From: Streptomyces albicerus
GTDB taxonomy: Bacteria > Actinomycetota > Actinomycetes > Streptomycetales > Streptomycetaceae
Direction of reading: 5' to 3'
Length of the DNA: 64,000 nucleotides
NCBI RefSeq assembly: GCF_008905045.1
Contig: NZ_VWMY01000046.1
Span: 1-64,000 of the forward strand
A program made the translations under genes and the position numbers. How positions within the stretch are numbered: position 1 is the stretch's first letter; each line of letters starts with the position of its first letter. Below the pieces are notes generated by a model. It saw only the letters and a program-made list of their open reading frames with translations, was not told the origin of the DNA and made no database searches. Shown here piece after piece: positions 34,544 through 44,084 of the stretch.

Positions 34544-36225
34544 CCGACCGCCGCACCTACATCGGGCACACCGCCGCACCCGGCATAGCTCTCGGCTTCG
34601 TCCACCGCACCGACCGGCCACCCACGAGAACGGTGCTCCCCCACCGCACCAGCGGCGACCCCACGCAGCAGATCACCGACGCCTTCGACGCCGTCGCCAC
34701 CCGCCTGCTCGACCTGTCCACCTCGCTGCGCGAACAGGGCAAGGACGAACAGGCCGACATCATGGAAGTCAACAGCTACATCGCGCAGGACCCGGATCTG
34801 CGCGACCAGGCCATCAAACGAGCGAACGACGGCCTGCCGGTACCCGTCGCCGTGCGGCAGGCCATCGACGCCTATGCCGGAACCATCGCTGCCCTGGACG
34901 ATCCAACCCTTGCCGAACGCGCGGCAGACGTCCGGCAGGTCGGCCGCCGCGTCCTGACCCACCTGCACGGCGACACGGGCCCCGCCCTCGACCAGCCCCT
35001 CGTCCTGGTCGCCCACGAGATCGGCGCCGCCGACCTGCTGGAACCCGGCCAGACGGTGACAGCCGCCATCTCCGTGACCGGCGGCCCGAATTCCCACGCC
35101 GCCATCGTCGCCCGCTCGCTGGGCATTCCCTTCCTCTTGGCCGTCGACCCCCAGCTGCTCGAGCTGCCGGACGGGCAGGAGATCCTGCTCGACGCGGACC
35201 TGGCCAGCGCGGTCGCTCGCCCCGACGACGACGAACGCACCGGCGCCCTGCACGCAATGGAGACCGCCCGAACCCGCAGGCTCGCCCTCGCCGAAGAGCG
35301 CCACCTGCCCGCCGAGACACTCGACGAGCACCGCATCGTTCTGCGGGCCAACGTGGCCACCCCGGCCGAGGCCCGAGCGGCCCTGACCACGGGCGCCGAG
35401 GGTGTCGGCCTGCTCCGCACCGAGCTGCCCTTCCTCAACCACCCCGCCTGGCCCACCCGCAACCAGCACGCGGCCGCCCTCGTCCCCGTCCTGCGCGCTC
35501 TCACCGGGCAGGTCGTCACGGCCCGCACGCTCGACTTCGCCGACGACAAGCTGCCGCCGTTCCTCTCCCGCCACCAGGGCGCGCGGATCGGTCGCGGCCT
35601 GCCCCTCATGCTCGCCCAACCGGACGCCTTCGCCGACCAGTTCCGCAGCCTGCTCAGCGCCGGAGCCGACACCGACCTGCGCATCATGATCCCCATGGTC
35701 GCGCGCATCGACGAACTACGCGCCTGCCGACGCCTCCTCCAGGCCGCAGCCGCCGAAGCCGGCGTCCCGACCCCGCCCCTGGGCATCATGGTCGAACTCC
35801 CCGAAGCCGTCGCCGCGGCCGACGACCTCGCCCGCGAAGCCTCCTTCCTCTCCATCGGCAGCAACGACCTCACCTGCCAGATCCTGGGCCTGGACCGGCG
35901 CGACCCCACCGCCACCCCCGCCATGGCGGCACATCCCGCCGTACTCGACGCCATCGCCCGCGTCGTCTCCGCCGCACACCGCCACCATCGTCCGGTATCC
36001 GTCTGTGGCGACGCCGCCGCACACCCCCTCGTGACCCCCCTCCTCATCGGTATCGGCTGCGACAGCCTCTCGGTCGCCCCCGCCGCCCTCGACGAGGTCC
36101 GGGCCCGCATCCGACGACTCCGCCATGACACCTGCGCCTCCTTGGCCGCCATCGCCCTCACCCGCGAAACCCCCCAAGAGGTCTGGCGACTCGTCGAGCA
36201 GTGCTGCCGGCCCTCGCTGCCCTGA
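34540..36225 (+). CDS. ptsI: PTS enzyme I dedicated to the dihydroxyacetone kinase system
   Basis: 561 residues. Enzyme I autophosphorylates from phosphoenolpyruvate and charges HPr. The phospho-histidine domain has GGPNSHAAIVARSLG with His186; the PEP-binding barrel carries LRTELPFL, LGIMVELPEAV and LSIGSNDLTCQ, and the catalytic Cys489 in SVCGDAAA. The ATG overlaps the dhaL stop. Streptomyces normally has one general EI; finding a complete one fused into the dha operon, with HPr and DhaM divergently encoded, indicates a self-contained phosphate relay. The C-terminus is complete. A shorter, broken EI start occurs after the second dhaL. Confidence 0.92.
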
Positions 36226-36340
36226 CCCGAGCCGCGCACATGGCGCGATTTCTCCAACGTGGGCAGGTCCGACCGGACCGGCCCACCAGAGGACTTGGTT
36301 TCCGCTGATGTTCTGATCCAGTCGAGAAGGGGCCTGAACC

Positions 36341-37333
36341 GTGAAGAAGCTCATCAACTCGCCCGATGACGTGCTTGCCGATGCGCTCGTCGGCGTGGCC
36401 GCCGCGCACCCCTCACTGACGGTCAACCCGTCCGACCGCTACATCGTCCGCGCGGGCGGGCCGACGGCTGGGAAGGTCGGCCTGGTGTCGGGTGGCGGGT
36501 CCGGGCACGAGCCGCTGCACGGCGGGTTCGTCGGGTACGGGATGCTGGATGCGGCCTGTCCCGGTGAGGTGTTCACATCTCCCGTGCCGGACCAGATCCT
36601 CGCCGCCACGCGGGCCGTTGACGGCGGGGCGGGGGTGCTGCACATCGTGAAGAACTACACCGGCGACGTGCTGAACTTCCAGATGGCCGCCGACCTGGCC
36701 GCCGACGACGGCGTGTGGGTCGAGGGCGTCGTGGTCAATGACGATGTCGCCGTGGAGAACAGTACGTGGACGGCCGGCCGGCGGGGTACCGGGGCGACCG
36801 TGTTCGTGGAGAAGATCGTCGGTGCGGCTGCCGAGCTTGGCGCGGACCTGGCCTCGGCCGCGGCGTTGGGCCGGGAGGTCAACGACCGGTCCCGTTCGTT
36901 CGGAGTGGCGCTCACACCGTGCACGGTGCCCGCGTCGGGCAAGCCCGGGTTCGAGCTGGGCGAGGACGAGATCGAGCTGGGCGTCGGCATCCACGGCGAG
37001 CCCGGCCGCGCCCGTGGCAGGCTCGTCTCCGCCAAGGAGATCGTCGGTGTCGCGTTGGACGCCATCCACGCCGACCTGCCGCTCTCGGGCGAAGTGCTCG
37101 TGATGGTCAACGGCCTGGGTGGCACCCCACTGATCGAGCTGTACGTGGTGTATGCCGCGGTTGCCGAGTGGCTCGCCGGCCATGGCGTGTGGATCACCCG
37201 CAACCTGGTCGGCAACTACATGACCAGCCTGGAGATGGCCGGTTGCACGATCACGGTGTGCCGGCTCACGCCGCAGCTCACCCATCTGTGGGATGTCCCC
37301 GTCGAGACCCCCGCGCTGCGCTGGGGACGCTGA
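36341..37333 (+). CDS. dhaK: Dihydroxyacetone kinase subunit DhaK, second copy
   Basis: 330 residues with the same motifs as the first DhaK: GGGSGHEPLHGGFVG, IVKNYTGDVLNFQMA and the substrate-binding His218 in GIHGEPG. GTG at 36341, preceded by AGAAGGGG. By eye about two-thirds identical to copy one, with differences spread along the chain, so it is an old duplication. It starts a second dhaK-dhaL pair 115 bases after ptsI. All catalytic residues remain, so it is likely active and may use another ketose or triose, or raise flux. Confidence 0.92.
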   Translation: MKKLINSPDDVLADALVGVAAAHPSLTVNPSDRYIVRAGGPTAGKVGLVSGGGSGHEPLHGGFVGYGMLDAACPGEVFTSPVPDQILAATRAVDGGAGVLHIVKNYTGDVLNFQMAADLAADDGVWVEGVVVNDDVAVENSTWTAGRRGTGATVFVEKIVGAAAELGADLASAAALGREVNDRSRSFGVALTPCTVPASGKPGFELGEDEIELGVGIHGEPGRARGRLVSAKEIVGVALDAIHADLPLSGEVLVMVNGLGGTPLIELYVVYAAVAEWLAGHGVWITRNLVGNYMTSLEMAGCTITVCRLTPQLTHLWDVPVETPALRWGR

Positions 37334-37379
37334 GCGTCCTCGGACACCGCGACGGACACCACAAGGGAGAAGGACGACC

Positions 37380-38048
37380 ATGGACGCGAGCATGTTCCGG
37401 GCCTGGATCCACGAGGCGGCCCGATTGATGGTCGACAACACCGACCGTCTGACCCGCCTCGACTCCGCTGTCGGCGACGCCGACCACGGCATCAACATGC
37501 GCCGTGGCCTGCAGGCGGCGGTGGCAATGCTGGACGAAACCGGCCCGTCCACCCCCGGTGCGGTGCTCGCCACCGTCGGCCGGGCATTGATCAACAAGAC
37601 CGGCGGGGCCTCGGGACCGCTGTACGGCACCGGGTTCCGGCAGGCCGCGCGGACCCTGGGCGAGGATCCCGAGGTGTCTGCGGCACGACTTGGGGCAGCA
37701 TTGGCGGCTGCCCTCACCGGCATCCAGCGGATCGGCGCGGCACTCGAGGGCGACAAAACGATGATCGACGCCCTCAGCCCGGCCGTGACCGCCTACCAGG
37801 CCGTCATCGACTCCGGCGGCGACCTGACCGACGCTACCCGAGCGGCGTCCGACGCCGCCGTGCGGGGCCTGAAGCAGACCGTCGGCATGCAGGCCCGGAA
37901 GGGCCGCGCGAGCTATCTCGGCGCCCGCACCATCGGTCACGAGGACCCCGGCGCGGCGTCGACCGTGCTCATTCTGTCCGCCCTCGCGACTGTCACCGCG
38001 GCGAGCGGGCGGAGGAGCGAGCGGCCAGGCACAGGGGCGGCGTCATGA
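37380..38048 (+). CDS. dhaL: Dihydroxyacetone kinase subunit DhaL, second copy
   Basis: 222 residues; motifs AVGDADHGINMRRGL, GGASGPLYGTGFRQA, GDKTMIDALSP and ARKGRASYLGARTIGHEDPG match DhaL. The start at ATG 37380 follows GGAGAAGG. The C-terminus has a Ser/Arg-rich tail absent from copy one. The stop overlaps, as ATGA, an open frame that looks like the first codons of a second enzyme I, so this pair once had the same kinase-then-EI arrangement as the first. Confidence 0.92.
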   Translation: MDASMFRAWIHEAARLMVDNTDRLTRLDSAVGDADHGINMRRGLQAAVAMLDETGPSTPGAVLATVGRALINKTGGASGPLYGTGFRQAARTLGEDPEVSAARLGAALAAALTGIQRIGAALEGDKTMIDALSPAVTAYQAVIDSGGDLTDATRAASDAAVRGLKQTVGMQARKGRASYLGARTIGHEDPGAASTVLILSALATVTAASGRRSERPGTGAAS

Positions 38049-38131
38049 GGGCGGCATCCAGCCGGTGGGCCGGCACCGAGGTGGCTCCCGGCACGGCCGT
38101 CGTGACGGGTCGAGCGACCGCGACCCGCTGA
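38045..38131 (+). pseudogene. Truncated start of a second PTS enzyme I gene
   Basis: The 28-codon frame begins at the ATG that overlaps the dhaL2 stop by four bases, exactly as ptsI does after dhaL1. Its GTEVAPGTAVVTGRATA mirrors the EI opening G-x-AAPG-x-A in the intact copy (HTAAPGIALGFVHR). A stop at 38129-38131 and no further EI sequence downstream show that most of the gene is gone. The 220 bases after it (to 38355) hold nothing I recognise. Confidence 0.5.
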
Positions 38132-38355
38132 TACCTGGTCCTCGACGCGTACTGCCCCCACTCGTACCCGGCGTTGAGGACGCGCCGCAGCGACTCGGGA
38201 TCGGTCATGGTCTTGTCGGGCCACCGACGAAGTAGTTGCGATCCCGCAAAGCCCCCGAGACCGACGCGTAGTTCGCTGCCCCAGGCACCTGCCAGGGGAC
38301 GGACGCACGCGGCCACGGCCTCATTGAGCGACATCACGACAAGCGCACTCGCGCG

Positions 38356-40656
38356 ATGAGAGCAGCGTCCGCGATGCGCGCACGCGCCCCTGAATCGCGC
38401 ACGTTCATTGGCGGGAAGAAGGTGCGAAGGCAAGTGCAAACACAACCCGCGGTGCATCGCCACGGCACGGAAACGGTGCAGACGCCCCAGGCGAGAGGCA
38501 ACGATGCCGACAACGGCAGTACCGAACCGGGCAATACCGATCCGGGCCCCGCGCGTGCAGATGGAGGGCGTCGCCCGCGCCGGAGCAGCAACCAGAAGGC
38601 CTTCGCCCCGGGTAACTGGAGTGTGCGCACCCAGCTGCTGGCCGTAGTGCTCATCCCGATCATCACCGCGCTCGTACTCGGCGGTCTGCGGATCGGCTCG
38701 GCGGTGCAGAACGCACAGGACATCGACCACGTCCATCAGCTCGTTCGTACCGTCGACAAGGGCACGGGGCTGTTGCAGGAGCTTGAGGATGAACGCGATC
38801 TCACCGCGCTCTACGTCGCGGCCGAGCGTACGGGCGACACGAGTCGGCTGGACACTCAGCGCTCCCAGGTCAACGCGGCACTCGCCCGAGTCCGTGCCGA
38901 GGCCGCCCATGTCCACCGCGGGACGAACCCCGTCCTGGCCACCCGGCTCGCGGTGCTCGACGCCTTCGGCGGGAAGGTGACGTCACTGCGCCACACGGTA
39001 GACCACTCGAAAATGCGCTTGCTGTCCGTGGTCAACGCATACACAGCGCTAATCGCCGAGCTCACCGACGCCCTCGACCTTCTCACGCCGGACATCGCCC
39101 ACCAGCCCCTTGCTGTGAGGGCCGGTGCCCTCCAGACCTTCGCGCAGGCCACAGAGCAAGCCTCCCGGCAACGCGCGCTGCTCGGCGGGGCGCTGACCCA
39201 GGGACACTTCGATGCGAACGAAGCCCAGAGCCTGACCCTCGCCAGCCGGCAGCAACAGGCCTTGATCGGCGAGTTCCGGTCCGGTGCGCCGCCGGCCCAG
39301 CGGCAGTTCTACGAGCGCACCGTCACCGGAAGCGACGTCAACAAGGTTGAGATGCTCCAGAAGCAGGTGCTCGCCCGGCAGGACACCAGCAGCCTCCGCC
39401 TTGACGCCGACGAGTGGTTCGACACCATGACGAGCAAGCTCGAAATGATGCGCCTGGTCGAGAAGCGGCTCGTCGGATCGGTCGAAGACGAGAGCTCGCG
39501 CGAGCGGCACCAGGCCGAGCGCTCAGTGTTCATCACCTCGCTCGTCGTGCTGTTGATCCTCCTGCTCACGTTCGGTGTGACACACGTCGTCGTCCAGTCG
39601 ATCGTTGGCCCACTGCATACCCTGCGCGACTCCGCGCTCGATATCACCGAACGCCGCCTACCTGCAGTGGTCCAGCTGCTGCGGGGCTCCAGCGACGCGC
39701 AACTGGAGGCCATCAAGTTCGAGCCCACGGGCATCAACTCGACCGACGAGATCGGCGGTGTCGCCCACGCGTTCGACGACGTCCATCGCGACTCCGTACG
39801 GCTGGCGTTCGAGCAAGCGCAGCTGCGAGGCCGCATCAACGCGATGTTCGTCAACCTCTCGCAGCACAGCCAGAGCCTTGTGGAACGACAGCTGGAGCTG
39901 ATCGACCATCTGGAGAACGGCGAGCAGGACCCCGACCTGCTCGCCAGCCTCTTCAAGCTCGACCACCTGGCCACCCGCATGCGCCGCAATGGGGAGAACC
40001 TACTCGTCCTCGCGGGCGAGGAGGCGGGCCGCCGCTGGAGCGCCCCCGTACGGCTCGTGGACGTCCTCCGGGCCGCCACCAGTGAGGTCGAGCAGTACCA
40101 GCGTGTGCAGCTACGCGGACTGGTAACCGCGGACGTCGACGGCCGAGCAGTGAACGACATCGTTCACCTCATCGCGGAGCTGCTGGAGAACGCGGCCACG
40201 TTCTCCTCGCCGGACACCGAGGTGCTCGTCACGAGCCGGCTGCTGTCCGGCGGCGGCGCGAGGGTCGAAATCCGGGACAGCGGCATCGGCATGACCGCAA
40301 AGGACCTTGAGGAGGCCAATGACAGGCTCCTCAACCCGCCAGTCGTCGACGTCTCGGTGGCACGGCGCATGGGTATGTTCGTCGTCGGCCAGCTATCCGG
40401 CCGCCACGGCATCCGCGTCCAGCTCCGCAGGTCATCCCCCCGCGGCACCACAGCAGCGGTCATGCTGCCCCAGAACTTGGTCCGGGAACACGGGGATCAC
40501 ATGGATCCTCCCGGACTGTCAGCCAGGTACAACTCGGAAGGGCGCCTCACGGGCTGGCGCAACTACGACGCGCCCGAGCAACTCAACGACAGCGCGCTGG
40601 CCAAACGTGCGTACCGGACGCGCCGTCACGGCGCCCGCTCGGCCAGCAAGGAGTAA
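38356..40656 (+). CDS. Orphan NIT-domain sensor histidine kinase (CvnA-like)
   Basis: 766 residues. After about 90 polar residues a membrane helix (LLAVVLIPIITALVLGGLRI), a long extracellular nitrate/nitrite-sensing-type helical domain, a second membrane helix near residue 395 (FITSLVVLLILLLTFGVTHV), a HAMP-like linker, a dimerisation region (LDHLATRMRRNGENLLVLAG) and a HATPase_c domain (AELLENAATFSSPD; IRDSGIGM). This is the plan of CvnA, the kinase heading Streptomyces conservons. Unlike those, no roadblock, DUF742 or GTPase genes follow, so it is an orphan. The start is uncertain; the N-terminal stretch is poorly conserved. Confidence 0.82.
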   Translation: MRAASAMRARAPESRTFIGGKKVRRQVQTQPAVHRHGTETVQTPQARGNDADNGSTEPGNTDPGPARADGGRRPRRSSNQKAFAPGNWSVRTQLLAVVLIPIITALVLGGLRIGSAVQNAQDIDHVHQLVRTVDKGTGLLQELEDERDLTALYVAAERTGDTSRLDTQRSQVNAALARVRAEAAHVHRGTNPVLATRLAVLDAFGGKVTSLRHTVDHSKMRLLSVVNAYTALIAELTDALDLLTPDIAHQPLAVRAGALQTFAQATEQASRQRALLGGALTQGHFDANEAQSLTLASRQQQALIGEFRSGAPPAQRQFYERTVTGSDVNKVEMLQKQVLARQDTSSLRLDADEWFDTMTSKLEMMRLVEKRLVGSVEDESSRERHQAERSVFITSLVVLLILLLTFGVTHVVVQSIVGPLHTLRDSALDITERRLPAVVQLLRGSSDAQLEAIKFEPTGINSTDEIGGVAHAFDDVHRDSVRLAFEQAQLRGRINAMFVNLSQHSQSLVERQLELIDHLENGEQDPDLLASLFKLDHLATRMRRNGENLLVLAGEEAGRRWSAPVRLVDVLRAATSEVEQYQRVQLRGLVTADVDGRAVNDIVHLIAELLENAATFSSPDTEVLVTSRLLSGGGARVEIRDSGIGMTAKDLEEANDRLLNPPVVDVSVARRMGMFVVGQLSGRHGIRVQLRRSSPRGTTAAVMLPQNLVREHGDHMDPPGLSARYNSEGRLTGWRNYDAPEQLNDSALAKRAYRTRRHGARSASKE

Positions 40657-41015
40657 GGGCTACCGCGACCCTCTCCGCGCCATGGGGACGAGAACGGGTT
40701 GCCCAAGTCCGAGGCCGTCGAGTAACGAGGCATCGCAGGCGGCGATGGCGCTCAGGACTCCCGCGACGGAAGGCCCCACCCCCGCAGGCCTTCCCCTCCG
40801 TATCCCCATGGCACAGACCGCGCCGGCTACGCTCCGATGGCCCCACTCTCGTGTGTCGGCGACGCGTGAATCCGCCGCCCAGCGCACAGGGGGCTACTGA
40901 CCCCTCCTTGAGGGTCGGCTCCGGGGACACGATCCCGACAGTAAGCACCGCGCAATGCCTTGAAAGGTACATTTCGCCCCCGTGGAGGGGTGCCGCTTCC
41001 GAGGCCCCCTGAGCA
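40657..41015. other. Intergenic region between the sensor kinase and the nhaC-type gene
   Basis: 359 bases with no credible gene. It holds an eight-base hairpin (GGAAGGCC at 40768-40775 with GGCCTTCC at 40787-40794), probably the kinase terminator, and a small stem near 40898-40920. The promoter of the antiporter/arginine operon must lie in its last 150 bases. Confidence 0.5.
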
Positions 41016-42530
41016 GTGAGCGAGGGCCGGATGCCGGAAGCGGAGAAGCCTGAAACGGATGCCGCGGTGCGTGAGCCGACATTGACGGACGCGCTGGTGC
41101 CGCTGGGTGTCCTGGTGGTGCTGGTCGGCGGTGCGCTGGTGCTGTTCGGTCTGGATGCCCTGGACGGGCCGCTGCAGGTCGCGCTGGTGCTGTGCGCCAT
41201 GACCGTCGCGCTGGTCGCGATGCGTATGGGGCACCGGTGGGAGGCGGTGCAGAAGGTCAGCCAGGGTGCGATGTCGTCCATCACCAGCGCGGTGTTCATC
41301 CTGCTGGCCGTCGGGGCGCTCATCGGGGTCTGGAACCTGTCCGGGACCATTCCGACCCTGGTGTACTACGGCATCCAGGTCCTCTCGCCGAGCTGGTACT
41401 ACGCGGCGACGGCTCTGATCTGCGGTGCGATCGCGATGAGCATCGGCAGTTCGTGGACGACAGCCGGCACGATCGGCGTCGGCCTGGTCGGAGTCGCCGA
41501 CATGCTCGGTGTGTCGACCGCGATCACCGCGGGGGCGGTCATCTCCGGCGCCTACCTCGGGGACAAGCTCTCGCCCCTGTCGGAGACGACAGTACTCACC
41601 GCGCAGATGGTGAAGGTAGACGTCTACGAGCACATCAAGCGGCAGGCATGGACATCGATCCCGGCGTTCGTCATCGCGTTCGTGGCGCTTCTCGTCATCG
41701 GCCTGGTCAACGGGCCGGACGTGAGGAACCCGGTCGGCGAGCAGATTGAGCTCAACAGCCTCAACGGTATCTACAACATCACCCCGCTCAACCTCCTGCC
41801 GCTGCTGCTGCTGGGATTCCTGTCGATCCGCAAGGTGCCCCCCTCGCTCGCTCTGACCTGCTCGGCGCTGTTCGCCGGACTTCTCGGGGCCTTTCTGCAA
41901 CCGGACGTGATGCGCGACTTCGTGCCTGGCACGGGCAACGTCGTCATCGAGTCGCTGAAAGGTGTCTGGAGCGCCATGGCCAACGGCTTCTCCATCAACT
42001 CCGGCATCGACGAGATCGACCAGTTGCTGTCCCGCGGCGGTATGGACAGCATGCTGCTGACGCTCTGGCTGATCATCGGCGCCGTCACGTTCGGCGCGCT
42101 GCTTGAGGAGTTCGGCCTCATCGGACGCCTGATCGACCCCATGATCCGCTCGGCGAAGAGCACCGGCCGCCTCTACTTCACCGTTTTCGCCAGCGCCCTG
42201 GGCCTGAACATCGTCGCCGGCGACCAGTACATCGCCCTCGTCCTGCCCTCGCGGGTGTTCCGGGTGGAGTTTGCCAAGCGGGGACTCGCCCCGACCAACC
42301 TGTCGCGGCTCGCCGCCGACAGCGGAACCGTCACCTCACCGCTGGTTCCCTGGAACTCGTGCGGCGCATTCATGGGAGCCGTGCTGGGAGTGGCGACTTT
42401 CTCGTATCTGCCGTACGCGATCTTCAACTACGCCAGTCCCGCCCTGAGCGTCCTGTACGGCTTCACCGGCTTCAAGATCGAAAAGGTGGAGCCCGGCACC
42501 AGGCAGGACCAGCCCGCCGCTCCCAAGTGA
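41016..42530 (+). CDS. nhaC: NhaC-family Na+/H+ antiporter
   Basis: 504 residues with about twelve hydrophobic helices, including ALVPLGVLVVLVGGALVLFG, the NhaC-type AISMGSSWTTAGTIGVGLVG-like helix and LAADSGTVTSPLVPWNSCGA near the end, a family signature. NhaC proteins exchange protons for Na+ and some members move organic substrates. It is the first gene before an APC exchanger and arginine deiminase, so it may work with them in pH or ion balance. GTG at 41016 is tentative; ATG at 41031 with GAGGG upstream is equally good. Confidence 0.85.
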   Translation: MSEGRMPEAEKPETDAAVREPTLTDALVPLGVLVVLVGGALVLFGLDALDGPLQVALVLCAMTVALVAMRMGHRWEAVQKVSQGAMSSITSAVFILLAVGALIGVWNLSGTIPTLVYYGIQVLSPSWYYAATALICGAIAMSIGSSWTTAGTIGVGLVGVADMLGVSTAITAGAVISGAYLGDKLSPLSETTVLTAQMVKVDVYEHIKRQAWTSIPAFVIAFVALLVIGLVNGPDVRNPVGEQIELNSLNGIYNITPLNLLPLLLLGFLSIRKVPPSLALTCSALFAGLLGAFLQPDVMRDFVPGTGNVVIESLKGVWSAMANGFSINSGIDEIDQLLSRGGMDSMLLTLWLIIGAVTFGALLEEFGLIGRLIDPMIRSAKSTGRLYFTVFASALGLNIVAGDQYIALVLPSRVFRVEFAKRGLAPTNLSRLAADSGTVTSPLVPWNSCGAFMGAVLGVATFSYLPYAIFNYASPALSVLYGFTGFKIEKVEPGTRQDQPAAPK

Positions 42531-42578
42531 CCGCCGCACCCATCCGGCGTACAGCCGCACCAGGAAGGGCCATGAGGT

Positions 42579-44015
42579 ATGTCCGCAACCGTTGAAGACA
42601 AGTCCCCCGCGGTAAAGCTCTCGCTGATGACGCTGGCCGCGATGGTGGTCGGCTCGATGGTCGGCGCAGGGGTGTTCTCGCTGCCCCGCCGCTTCGCCGA
42701 GGAGACCGGCGTCGCGGGGGCGCTGATCGCCTGGGCGGTCGCGGGGGCGGGCATGCTGATGCTGGCATTCGTGTTCCAGGCGCTCGCCATGCGCCGGCCG
42801 GACCTGGACGCCGGCGTGTACGCCTACGCCAAGGCCGGTTTCGGCGAATACCTCGGCTTCTTCTCGGCATTCGGCTACTGGGCGAGCGCCTGCGTCGGCA
42901 ACGTCACCTACTGGGTCCTGATCATGTCGACGATCGGCGCGATCTGGCCCGCCCTCGGGGACGGGGACACCGTCCTCGCGTTGGTGCTGTCCTCGGTCGG
43001 CCTGTGGGCCTTCTTCCTGCTGATCAAACGGGGCGTCAAAGAGGCAGCGGCGATCAACCGCATCGTCACCGTGGCCAAGGTCGTACCGATCCTGGTGTTC
43101 GTCATCCTGGCGCTCTTCTACCTGGACACCGACGTGTTCGCCGACAACTGGGGCGGCGCGGACTACGCGGGGTCCTTGTTCGACCAGATCCGCGGCACCA
43201 TGCTGGCCACGGTCTTCGTCTTCCTCGGGGTCGAGGGGGCGAGCGTCTACTCCCGCCACGCCAAACGCCGCAAGGACGTCGGCCTGGCCACTGTCCTCGG
43301 GTTCCTGAGCGTCTTCGCCGTCTTCGCCTCGGTCACCATCGTCTCCTACGGCATCATGCCGATGAGCGAGATCGCCGAGCTCCGCCAGCCCTCCATGGCC
43401 GGCGTCCTTGAACACGCCGTCGGCACCTGGGGCGAAGTGTTCGTCAGCGTCGGCCTGATCGTCTCCGTCCTAGGCGCCTACCTCGCCTGGACCCTGATGG
43501 CCGCCGAAGTTCTGTTCGTGGCGGCCCAGGACGACGACATGCCCCGCTTCCTGCGCCGCGCCACACCGGACGACGTCCCCGTCCCCGCCCTGGTCATGAC
43601 CACCGTGCTGGTCCAAGTGGTGCTGATCATCACGCTGTTCTCCGACGACGCGTTCAACTTCGCCCTCGACCTGACCAGCGCGCTGAGCCTCATCCCGTTC
43701 CTACTCGCCGCCGCGTTCGCACTGAAGATCTCTCTCAGGCCCGATCCCCTCGCGCAAGGTGACAGCTCCCGCCGGGATCTCACCGTCGCGCTGCTGGCCA
43801 CCCTCTACACAGCCTTCCTCCTCTACGCGGCCGGACTCAGGTTCGTCCTGCTGTCCTTCATCGTCTACGCCCCGGCCACGATCCTGTTCGTCATGGCCCG
43901 CCGCGAACAGGGCCGACGCCCCTTCTCCTCCGGCGAACTCGTGATCTGCGCCGTATCGATCGCCGGCGCCGTCATGGGCGTGATCGCCCTGGCAGCCGGC
44001 TGGATCAGCCTCTGA
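42579..44015 (+). CDS. arcD: APC-family basic amino acid antiporter, arginine/ornithine (ArcD-like)
   Basis: 478 residues with about 12 transmembrane helices. It opens with the APC consensus MVVGSMVGAGVFSLPRRFAE, then ASACVGNVTYWVLI and IAWAVAGAGMLMLAFVFQAL. Members of this branch exchange arginine for ornithine or agmatine for putrescine. It lies 48 bases after nhaC and 69 before arginine deiminase on the same strand, which supports arginine import for the deiminase pathway. Substrate assignment rests on neighbours. ATG at 42579 has no strong ribosome site (GCCATGAGG-like upstream). Confidence 0.82.
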   Translation: MSATVEDKSPAVKLSLMTLAAMVVGSMVGAGVFSLPRRFAEETGVAGALIAWAVAGAGMLMLAFVFQALAMRRPDLDAGVYAYAKAGFGEYLGFFSAFGYWASACVGNVTYWVLIMSTIGAIWPALGDGDTVLALVLSSVGLWAFFLLIKRGVKEAAAINRIVTVAKVVPILVFVILALFYLDTDVFADNWGGADYAGSLFDQIRGTMLATVFVFLGVEGASVYSRHAKRRKDVGLATVLGFLSVFAVFASVTIVSYGIMPMSEIAELRQPSMAGVLEHAVGTWGEVFVSVGLIVSVLGAYLAWTLMAAEVLFVAAQDDDMPRFLRRATPDDVPVPALVMTTVLVQVVLIITLFSDDAFNFALDLTSALSLIPFLLAAAFALKISLRPDPLAQGDSSRRDLTVALLATLYTAFLLYAAGLRFVLLSFIVYAPATILFVMARREQGRRPFSSGELVICAVSIAGAVMGVIALAAGWISL

Positions 44016-44084
44016 AGACACCACACCGCACCACACGGCATCACACCGCATCCGCTACACCCCACCGACCCCACCGGAAGAGGA

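Noticed and set aside
37993..38334. Minus-strand frame starting at 38334 (MSLNEAVAACVRPLAGAWG)
   Set aside because: Good codon bias over part, but it runs antisense into the end of dhaL2, has no recognised domain and no ribosome site. The region is left as unexplained intergenic DNA.
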